The notes under the pieces were generated by a model. That model was given only the letters and a program-made list of their open reading frames with translations, was not told the DNA's origin and did no database searches. From positions 1-11,135 of the forward strand of contig DATKEK010000204.1 of NCBI GenBank assembly GCA_035512195.1: a DNA stretch of 11,135 nt, written 5' to 3'. Below, in pieces: positions 5,846-11,135 of the stretch (position 1 is its first letter; each line of letters begins with the position of its first letter). A program made the translations under genes and the position numbers. Origin of the DNA: DATKEK01 sp035512195. Lineage in GTDB: Bacteria; Pseudomonadota; Gammaproteobacteria; Burkholderiales; Eutrophovitaceae.

Positions 5846-7879
5846 ATGAAAACTCCGGGCGCCAGAGCGGCACTTGCTTTCATTCACGACCTGATCGCGG
5901 TCTGTGTTGCCTGGGGGCTGGCGTTCCTGCTGCGGTTCAATTTCGAGATTCCGCCGGCGTATGCCGCGATGCTGTTTTCCACCGTCGGCTGGGTGGTGCT
6001 GGTCGACGCCGCGGCTTTCTTCGGGTTCCGGCTCTACCGCGGACTGTGGCGTTACGCAAGCATCCACGACCTGAAACTGTTGCTGACCGCGGTGGGCGTG
6101 GCCGCGCTGGCGGTGCCGACGGCGTTCGTGCTGATCTATCCGGACGTTACGGTTCCGCGTTCGGTGTACGTGCTGCATCCGCTGCTGCTGGCGGCGATCA
6201 TGAGCGGCAGCCGGCTCGCGTACCGCGCGTGGAAGGACCGTAACGTCGGCCGGCTGGGCGCGCTCGACGGCAAACCGGTGGTGATTTTCGGCGCGGGCGA
6301 CGCTGCGGTGTCGCTGCTGAAAGATCTGGCGGGCAGTCGCGAATGGCGTGTGATCGGGCTGCTGGACGACGATCGCAGCAAGATCGGGCGGCAGATTCTG
6401 GGCGCAGGCGTGCTGGGGCCGACGCAGGCGCTGGAAGAGATAGCGGTCCGCTACGGAGTCGGCCACGCGATCATCGCCATGCCGTCCGCCTCGCACCAGG
6501 TACGCAAGCGGCTGGTCGAGCTTTGCCAGCAGGCCGATGTGCGGGCGCTGACCGTGCCGTCGTTCGACGACCTGATGAGCGGCAAGGTGGCGGTGTCGCA
6601 GATCCGGCAGGTCGAACTGGACGACCTGCTCGGCCGCGATCCGGTGGCGCTCGACTCGACCGGCCTGCAACGGCTGATCCGTGGGCAGACAGTGCTGGTG
6701 ACCGGAGCCGGCGGCTCGATCGGATCGGAACTGTGCCGCCAGATCGCGAAGTTCTCGCCGGGCCGCCTGGTGCTGTTCGAACTGTCCGAGTACGCGCTCT
6801 ACCGCATCGAACAGGAATTCCGCGAACGGCACGCGGACGTGCCGCTGGCGTGCGTGGTGGGCGACGTGCGCGACAGCGCGCGCGTGGATTCCGTGTTCAC
6901 CCGGTATCTGCCGGACGTGGTTTTCCACGCCGCGGCGTACAAGCACGTGCCGTTGATGGAAACGGACAACGCATGGGAAGCGGTGCGCAACAACGCGCTC
7001 GGCACGCGTGTGGTGGGCGAGGCGGCGATCCGACACGGCGTCGGCAAGTTCGTGCTGGTTTCCACCGACAAGGCGGTGAACCCGACCAATGTGATGGGTG
7101 CGAGCAAGCGGCTGGCGGAGATGCTCTGCCAGGCATTGCAGCAGACCGCGGCCGCTGCGCCAGTGCCGGCAGACGGCAACGCGACGCGGTTCGTCGTGGT
7201 GCGTTTCGGCAACGTGCTGGGCAGTACCGGCAGCGTCATCCCGAAGTTTCGCCGGCAGATTGCGCAGGGCGGGCCGGTGACGGTGACGCATCCGGAGATC
7301 ACCCGTTACTTCATGTCGATCCCGGAAGCCGCGCAATTGGTTCTGCAGGCAGGCCTGATGGGCGAAGGCGGGGAGATCTTCGTGCTCGACATGGGTGAGC
7401 CGGTGCGCATCGTCGATCTCGCGCGCGACATGATCCGGCTGTCCGGTCTGAGCGAAGACGACATCAGGATCGAGTTCACGGGGCTGCGGCCCGGCGAAAA
7501 ACTCTACGAGGAGCTGCTCGCCGACGGCGAGGCGACCGGCCCCACGCCGCACCCGAAACTGCGCATCGCGCGTTCGCGCCCGGTGACCGCGGAGTTTCTG
7601 GCCGAGTTCGACGCCTGGCTTGCTGCAACCGCGAGCCCCTCCGACGCGGCGGTGCGCGAAGGGCTGGCGCGCTGGGTGCCGGAGTACAACGGCTTTGCCG
7701 CGGCCGTTGCATCGCCGGTCGAGGTGAATTTGACTTCTGGCGGATCTCGGCCAAGCTCACGTGACGCGATAGCGTTTCCCTCACCCGCCGCTTCGTGCCA
7801 CCCTCTCCCGGAGGGCGAGGGCAACATTCACCCTTCTCCCTCCGGGAGAAGGGCCGGGGATGAGGGAAACTCACGCTAA
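5846..7879 (+). CDS. wbpM: Membrane UDP-GlcNAc 4,6-dehydratase, WbpM/CapD/PglF family, with repeat-encoded C-terminus
   Basis: Converts UDP-GlcNAc to UDP-2-acetamido-2,6-dideoxy-D-xylo-4-hexulose, precursor of D-QuiNAc and D-FucNAc. Order of parts: about four N-terminal membrane segments (about 8-125); a first Rossmann-like domain with FGAGDAA at 148-154; a catalytic SDR domain with VTGAGGSIGSE at 285-295, HAAAYKHVPLME at 361-372, STDKAVNP at 406-413, and M417-x3-K421 in place of Tyr-x3-Lys, as normal for this family; then RFGNVLGSTGS at 453-463 and LRPGEKLYEELL at 548-559. Family-like sequence ends near WVPEY at 610-614. The remaining 60 or so residues are atypical, rich in Pro, Ser and Gly, and 643-675 are encoded by the palindromic repeat at 7774-7870. 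At 677 residues it is somewhat longer than most homologues. It starts one base after the transferase stop, with GGAG at 5832-5835. As in Pseudomonas aeruginosa, it closes the O-antigen cluster. Confidence 0.92.
   Translation: MKTPGARAALAFIHDLIAVCVAWGLAFLLRFNFEIPPAYAAMLFSTVGWVVLVDAAAFFGFRLYRGLWRYASIHDLKLLLTAVGVAALAVPTAFVLIYPDVTVPRSVYVLHPLLLAAIMSGSRLAYRAWKDRNVGRLGALDGKPVVIFGAGDAAVSLLKDLAGSREWRVIGLLDDDRSKIGRQILGAGVLGPTQALEEIAVRYGVGHAIIAMPSASHQVRKRLVELCQQADVRALTVPSFDDLMSGKVAVSQIRQVELDDLLGRDPVALDSTGLQRLIRGQTVLVTGAGGSIGSELCRQIAKFSPGRLVLFELSEYALYRIEQEFRERHADVPLACVVGDVRDSARVDSVFTRYLPDVVFHAAAYKHVPLMETDNAWEAVRNNALGTRVVGEAAIRHGVGKFVLVSTDKAVNPTNVMGASKRLAEMLCQALQQTAAAAPVPADGNATRFVVVRFGNVLGSTGSVIPKFRRQIAQGGPVTVTHPEITRYFMSIPEAAQLVLQAGLMGEGGEIFVLDMGEPVRIVDLARDMIRLSGLSEDDIRIEFTGLRPGEKLYEELLADGEATGPTPHPKLRIARSRPVTAEFLAEFDAWLAATASPSDAAVREGLARWVPEYNGFAAAVASPVEVNLTSGGSRPSSRDAIAFPSPAASCHPLPEGEGNIHPSPSGRRAGDEGNSR
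7774..7870. repeat. Two-hairpin palindromic repeat (REP/MITE-like) at the 3' end of the wbpM-like gene
   Basis: An outer inverted repeat, gtttccctca at 7774-7783 against tgagggaaac at 7861-7870 (10 of 10 pairing), encloses two inner hairpins. The first is ccctctccc (7801-7809) with gggcgaggg (7813-7821): nine positions, one mismatch, three-base loop. The second is a perfect ten-pair stem, cccttctccc (7831-7840) with gggagaaggg (7844-7853), three-base loop tcc. The layout matches the CCCTC...CTCCCGGAGGG...GAGGG intergenic palindromes I know as common in GC-rich proteobacteria. Here the element lies inside an open frame and ends seven bases before the TAA stop at 7877. There is no T-run, so it is not a classic Rho-independent terminator, but the RNA would fold strongly and could protect or end the message. 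Confidence 0.85.
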
Positions 7880-7943
7880 TGCACTATAAAACTGCTGCGC
7901 TGCAGTTGTCCTGCGAACGCGCCCCGATCGCACTCGGAATGCC
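7880..7943. other. Gap between the O-antigen block and the ligase/core block
   Basis: This 64-base gap is the longest between genes in the window. It holds TATAAA at 7885-7890 as a possible -10 box (no convincing -35) and a small inverted repeat, aactgc at 7890-7895 with gcagtt at 7902-7907. A weak purine stretch (GGAA, 7936-7939) sits four bases before the methyltransferase ATG. It is the natural place for a second promoter. Confidence 0.35.
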
Positions 7944-8732
7944 ATGACAAAACCGGTTCACTCTCTCGACAAGAGAGCGCTCTACCGACTTGGCGTGCAG
8001 ATGCGCCAGGACGGGCGGCTGCATGATTTCTCCGATCCGGCGCTGGACAAAGTGTTCACCGGCAGCATCGACCGTTTCTCCGATATCGCGTACCGGCTGC
8101 GCGAATGCCCGAAGGTGCTGGACGTCGGTTCCGGGCACGGCATGCTGCTTTCCTTCCTGAGCGAACTCGGGCACGAGTGCTACGGGGTGGATTTCGTCGA
8201 CCAGTCCGAGCGCTATCCCGCCGTCTACAGGAAGAAACCGATCCATTACCAGGTCAGCAACGCGGAAGTGGACCCGCTGCCGTTTCCGGACGACAGCTTC
8301 GATGCGGTGACCTGCTGCCAGGTGCTCGAGCATTTCACCCATTCGCATCTGCCGCAGGTGAAGGAAATCCGGCGCGTGCTGCGGCCGGGCGGGATCGTCG
8401 AGATCGACGTCCCGAACGCGGCGAGCTTCCGTAATCGCAGCCGAATGCTGCGCGGCAAGCACATCACCATCGACTACAAATCGCATTACCTCTACGCGCA
8501 ACCGGTTCTGTACAAGGGCATGTCCTTTTTTCCGGTGCGGCACAACCGCGAGTTCACTGCCGATGAACTGCGGCTGCTGCTGGACGCGGTGGGCTTTCGG
8601 GATGTCGAGGTTTCGTTCCTCAGGGGCCGGCGGCACCGGGAGGGATTTCGCAGCACGCTCGCGATCGGTTCTATCCTGCGTGACGCGGTGCCTACGCTCC
8701 GCAAGTTCCTGATCGCGTTCGCGCGGAAGTGA
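7944..8732 (+). CDS. Class I SAM-dependent methyltransferase (Methyltransf_11 type)
   Basis: Soluble 262-residue protein with a standard SAM-binding Rossmann core: motif I VLDVGSGHG at 58-66, acidic end of strand 2 at GVDF (81-84), PFPDDSFDAV at 113-122 with QVLEHF at 126-131, and VLRPGG at 145-150. The C-terminal part (about 165-262) carries KSHYLYAQ and FTADELRLLLDAVGF, typical of small-molecule or sugar methyltransferases that place the substrate over the core. The substrate is not determinable from sequence. Its stop overlaps the ligase gene start by four bases (GTGA), so it may modify O-chain or core sugars, for example a terminal O-methylation. No membrane segment or signal peptide is evident. 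ATG 7944 gives a normal N-terminus; an out-of-frame ATG lies five bases before it. Confidence 0.85.
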   Translation: MTKPVHSLDKRALYRLGVQMRQDGRLHDFSDPALDKVFTGSIDRFSDIAYRLRECPKVLDVGSGHGMLLSFLSELGHECYGVDFVDQSERYPAVYRKKPIHYQVSNAEVDPLPFPDDSFDAVTCCQVLEHFTHSHLPQVKEIRRVLRPGGIVEIDVPNAASFRNRSRMLRGKHITIDYKSHYLYAQPVLYKGMSFFPVRHNREFTADELRLLLDAVGFRDVEVSFLRGRRHREGFRSTLAIGSILRDAVPTLRKFLIAFARK

Positions 8733-9964
8733 ACCGCGTGCAAGGATTCGGAACGTTTCGCGAAACCGCCCGAAAGGGCGCCGTCTACGCAGCCATCGGG
8801 ATGGGCGTTTCGATTCCGGTTTCGGTCGCGCTGGATAGCGTGCTGCTCGGCGTCGCGCTGCTGCTGTGGCTCGCGTCCGGACCGCGCTGGGAGGAGATTG
8901 CGCGGCTGCGAAAGAACCCGATGGCGGTGACGGCGGTCGGCTTGTTCCTGCTGTGCGCGCTCGGGTTGCTGTACGGCAGGGATGCGACAGAGAACGGCCT
9001 CATGTACCTGAAGAAGTACATGGACCTCGCCTTCGTGCCGCTGTTCATGCTGCTGTTTCGCGAGGCCTGGGCGCGGCATGCCGGCATCCGTGCATTCGAG
9101 TTGGCCATGCTGGTTACGCTGGCCGTGTCGTATCTCCTGGCGATGGGCGTGCTGCCGTGGGTGGAACCGTTTACCGCCAATCCCGACAGTGGCGCGACCG
9201 CATTCAAGTTCCAGATCGCGCACAACACTTTCATGGCGTTTGCTGCGTACCTGCTCGCCGAACGCGCGCGGGTGGCGATTTCGCCGAAGGCGCGCGCTTT
9301 ATGGGGCGTTGCCTGCGGACTCGCGATCGTCAATGTATTGTTCCTGGTGACGGGGCGCACCGGTTACCTGGTGCTGTTTGCGCTGGCACTGCTGTTCTGG
9401 TGGCAGTTGTTCGGTATCCGGGGCTTGGCTGTGGCGGCGGCGCTGGCCGTCACCGTTACCATCGCGCTCGCGGGATCGAACAGCTTTTCCGAGCGGGTCG
9501 AGCAGGCAAAGCACGAAGCGCGCACCTGGGAGTATGGGCAGAACGTCGATACGTCGATTGGTGCGCGGCTGAATTTCTACGCCACCAGCATGCGTATCAT
9601 CCGCGAGAACCCGGTGTTCGGTGTCGGGCTGGGCGGGTACCCTGAGGCGTTCCGCGAACGGGTGACGGGCACGCAGATCGTGCCGACATACAACCCGCAC
9701 AACCAGTACCTGTTGTTCGGCGCGCAGCTCGGGCTGATCGGGCTCGCCGCGTTCCTCTGGCTGTTGTGGACCCTTTGGCGATGCAGCCGGCGGATCGAAG
9801 GCGGAATCGAACAGCTTGCGGCGCAGGGCCTGTTCGCGACCGCGCTGGTCGGCAGCGCGGTGAATTCATTCCTGCTCGATCACACCGAAGGTCTGTTCTT
9901 CGCGTGGCTGGCGGGTCTCGCATACGCGCAACTCTGGGACAGGCAGGAGACCGGACGTCGATGA
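8729..9964 (+). CDS. O-antigen ligase / polymerase family membrane protein (Wzy_C domain, WaaL-like)
   Basis: Polytopic inner-membrane protein of 411 residues, about ten to twelve hydrophobic segments, with a large periplasmic loop about residues 245-325. Two features of the WaaL/Wzy_C superfamily are visible: VTGRTGY at 207-213, carrying the conserved Arg, and RENPVFGVGLGGYPEAF (292-308) leading to NPHNQYLL at 322-329. The His of that last motif (H324) matches the residue known to be required for ligation in WaaL. It would move the lipid-linked O-chain to lipid A-core on the periplasmic side. Genes for GT2 core enzymes just downstream favour ligase over Wzy polymerase, but family members are hard to separate by sequence. 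The GTG start overlaps the methyltransferase stop (GTGA). The His motif sits near two-thirds of the length, as expected. Confidence 0.82.
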   Translation: MNRVQGFGTFRETARKGAVYAAIGMGVSIPVSVALDSVLLGVALLLWLASGPRWEEIARLRKNPMAVTAVGLFLLCALGLLYGRDATENGLMYLKKYMDLAFVPLFMLLFREAWARHAGIRAFELAMLVTLAVSYLLAMGVLPWVEPFTANPDSGATAFKFQIAHNTFMAFAAYLLAERARVAISPKARALWGVACGLAIVNVLFLVTGRTGYLVLFALALLFWWQLFGIRGLAVAAALAVTVTIALAGSNSFSERVEQAKHEARTWEYGQNVDTSIGARLNFYATSMRIIRENPVFGVGLGGYPEAFRERVTGTQIVPTYNPHNQYLLFGAQLGLIGLAAFLWLLWTLWRCSRRIEGGIEQLAAQGLFATALVGSAVNSFLLDHTEGLFFAWLAGLAYAQLWDRQETGRR

Positions 9965-10707
9965 CGGTCTCCGCGGTCATCATCACGAAGAACGAAGAGG
10001 CCATGCTGCCGGACTGCCTGCGCTCGCTCGACTGGGTGGACGAGATCGTAGTGGTCGATTCCGGCAGCACCGACGGCACGGTCGACATCGCGGCCGGACA
10101 TGGCGCCCGCGTCTCGCAGTTTGACGACTGGCCGGGATTCGGCCCGCAGAAGAACCGCGCGCTCGCGCTCGCGACCGGCGACTGGGTGCTCTCGATCGAT
10201 GCGGACGAGCGCGTGAGCGCGGAACTGGCGAGCGAGATCCGCGCGGTCGCGGTCGATGCAGGAAACCACGCGGCGTACGCAATGCCGCGGCTGTCGAGTT
10301 ACTGCGGGCGCTACATGCGCCATTCGGGGTGGTGGCCCGATTACGTTACGCGACTGTTCCGCCGTGGCAGTGCGCGCTTCTCCGACGACTTGGTGCACGA
10401 ACGGCTGGTCGTGGACGGCACCGTCGGCAAGCTGGCGAACATGCTGGTGCACGAATCCTTCGGCAACCTGGAAGAGGTGCTGGACAAGGTCAACCGCTAT
10501 TCGTCGCTGAGCGCACAGCAGATGGCCGCGGCGGGCCGGCGCGGCAGCGTGTCGGCCGCGGTGCTGCACGGGATTGGCGCGTTCGTGCGCACGTATTTTC
10601 TCAAGGCCGGATTTCTCGACGGCAGGGAAGGCTTCCTGCTCGCCGTGTCGAATGCGGAAGGTGCGTATTACAAGTACGTCAAACTGTGGCTGAAGCGGAG
10701 GTCGTAG
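9961..10707 (+). CDS. Glycosyltransferase family 2, WaaE/KdtX-like core transferase
   Basis: Cytoplasmic GT-A enzyme of 248 residues. Motifs: VIITKNEE at 6-13, VVDSGSTDGT at 31-40 (nucleotide binding), GPQKNRAL at 61-68, the metal-binding DADE at 80-83, then HSGWWPDYVTRLFRR at 121-135 and VHERL at 145-149. The GPQKNRAL, WWPD and HER segments match the WaaE/KdtX group, known for adding a beta-1,4-glucose to the inner-core heptose in some enterobacteria. The ATG at 9961 overlaps the ligase stop (ATGA), and the protein then begins at the usual point before strand 1. The frame stays open upstream to an ATG at 9766, but that would add 65 residues lying over the ligase gene and is rejected. The sugar donor and acceptor are not shown by sequence. 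Confidence 0.87.
   Translation: MTVSAVIITKNEEAMLPDCLRSLDWVDEIVVVDSGSTDGTVDIAAGHGARVSQFDDWPGFGPQKNRALALATGDWVLSIDADERVSAELASEIRAVAVDAGNHAAYAMPRLSSYCGRYMRHSGWWPDYVTRLFRRGSARFSDDLVHERLVVDGTVGKLANMLVHESFGNLEEVLDKVNRYSSLSAQQMAAAGRRGSVSAAVLHGIGAFVRTYFLKAGFLDGREGFLLAVSNAEGAYYKYVKLWLKRRS
10697..10701 (+). promoter_or_regulatory. Shine-Dalgarno site of the last GT2 gene
   Basis: GGAGG, nine bases before the ATG at 10711, lying across the last codons of the preceding GT2 gene. It is the strongest ribosome site in the window and decides the start of the 3'-truncated gene. Confidence 0.6.
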
Positions 10708-10710
10708 GCG

Positions 10711-11135
10711 ATGCGCGCCGCGGTCGTGATCACGACCTATAACCGACCGGATGCGCTGGCTGCGGTGCTCGAGGGCTATCTCGTGCAGGGCGACCGCGAT
10801 TTCGACCTGGTGGTGGCGGACGACGGTTCGACGGCGGATACGCAGCGCGTGGTCGAGTCGTTTCGGCCGCGTGCGCCGATGCCGGTGCTGCACGTGTGGC
10901 AGGAAGACTGCGGTTTCCGCGCTGCCGCCGCGCGCAACCGCGCGATGGCCGCGACGGCGGCCGAATACGTCATCTTCACCGACGGCGATTGCGTACCTTC
11001 GCGCGGGTTCGTTGCCGCGCACAAGCGGCTCGCGCAGCGCGGACGGTTTCTGGCCGGGAACCGAATCCTGCTGAGCGAGGCATTTACGCGGCGCATGCTC
11101 GCGGAGCGAATGCCTATTCATGAGTGGGGTGCGCT
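10711..11135 (+). CDS. Glycosyltransferase family 2, 3' end outside the window
   Basis: The frame is open from ATG 10711 to the last base (141 codons), so the gene is cut by the window edge. The start of a GT-A fold is clear: AVVITTYNRPDAL at 4-16, VVADDGS at 34-40, WQEDCGFR at 63-70, AAARNRAMA at 72-80 and the metal-binding DGDC at 91-94 in the strand VIFTDGDCVPS. The combination of GFRAAAARNRA, TDGDCVP and a following GNRILLS stretch is common in GT2 enzymes that carry a galactosyltransferase-like C-terminal domain and act in LPS core or O-chain synthesis. It starts three bases after the stop of the WaaE-like gene, so it belongs to the same operon. Donor sugar unknown. Confidence 0.85.
   Translation, partial: MRAAVVITTYNRPDALAAVLEGYLVQGDRDFDLVVADDGSTADTQRVVESFRPRAPMPVLHVWQEDCGFRAAAARNRAMAATAAEYVIFTDGDCVPSRGFVAAHKRLAQRGRFLAGNRILLSEAFTRRMLAERMPIHEWGA

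Noticed and set aside
1629..7300. Met in place of the catalytic Tyr in both dehydratases taken as an inactivating change
   Set aside because: Met-x3-Lys is normal for CapE and for the WbpM/CapD group; the Lys and the STDKA strand are intact.
5552..7552. Long open frame (666 codons) on the - strand opposite the transferase and wbpM-like genes
   Set aside because: It is rich in His, Arg and Gln with no recognisable domain, and mirrors the codon bias of the strong + strand genes. This is a typical antisense shadow in GC-rich DNA.
7831..7870. Rho-independent terminator after the wbpM-like gene
   Set aside because: The hairpin is strong but lies before the stop codon, is part of a larger palindromic repeat and has no T-run after it.
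7774..7870. CRISPR array
   Set aside because: The two hairpins are inverted repeats of different sequence, not regularly spaced direct repeats with spacers.
9766..9960. Upstream extension of the WaaE-like gene to an ATG at 9766
   Set aside because: It would overlap the ligase gene by about 200 bases and add 65 Arg-rich residues unlike the family; ATG 9961 with a 4-base overlap gives the normal GT2 N-terminus.
9880..11121. Long open frame (413 codons) on the - strand across both GT2 genes
   Set aside because: The + strand frames carry clear GT2 motifs over the whole stretch; the - strand product is His/Arg-rich without any motif.
1..11135. Novel defence, toxin or mobile system
   Set aside because: Every sizeable + strand frame belongs to a known sugar-nucleotide, glycosyltransferase, methyltransferase or O-antigen ligase family; there is no nuclease, integrase, transposase or toxin-like gene.

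Overview
The window is a stretch of high-GC bacterial DNA in which every gene lies on the + strand and is packed end to end. It is part of a Gram-negative lipopolysaccharide (O-antigen plus outer-core) biosynthesis locus. The gene content (a WbpV/WbpL/WbpM-like trio, an amino-deoxysugar gene set, an O-antigen ligase and a WaaE-like core transferase) and the GC-rich codon use suggest a proteobacterium. A betaproteobacterium is my best guess, but it is an inference from style and not from a marker gene.

Layout. At 1-3837, a glycosyltransferase of family GT4 (its 5' part lies outside the window) is followed by three UDP-sugar enzymes: an RmlD-like reductase, a WbjB/FnlA/CapE-type 4,6-dehydratase/epimerase, and a WbjD/FnlC-type 2-epimerase. 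Together these are a complete route from UDP-GlcNAc to an N-acetylated 6-deoxy-L-hexosamine. The reductase is a short RmlD-like form without the cupin domain of WbjC/FnlB, which favours UDP-L-RhaNAc / UDP-L-QuiNAc over UDP-L-FucNAc. At 3819-7879 come a WbpV-like 4-ketoreductase, a WbpL/WecA-like membrane sugar-1-phosphate transferase and a WbpM/CapD-like membrane 4,6-dehydratase. This is the familiar set that makes UDP-D-QuiNAc (or UDP-D-FucNAc) and loads it on undecaprenyl phosphate to start each O-unit. The last 35 or so codons of the wbpM-like gene are built from a two-hairpin palindromic repeat (7774-7870).

After the only sizeable gap (7880-7943) a second block starts: a class I methyltransferase, an O-antigen ligase/polymerase-family membrane protein, a WaaE/KdtX-like GT2 transferase and a second GT2 transferase cut by the window end. 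The first three are joined by 4-base stop/start overlaps, so they look like one translationally coupled operon for O-antigen attachment and outer-core assembly.

How the parts fit: the D-sugar trio makes the first residue and attaches it to the lipid carrier, the L-sugar genes and GT4 enzyme probably add the next residue, and the ligase in the second block would transfer the finished chain to lipid A-core built in part by the GT2 enzymes. No flippase (Wzx) or ABC exporter (Wzm/Wzt) is in the window. I found no RNA gene, CRISPR array, insertion sequence or defence system. The locus belongs to known families; the points worth a second look are the repeat-built C-terminus, the predicted pairing of two QuiNAc enantiomers, and an apparently leaderless internal promoter.
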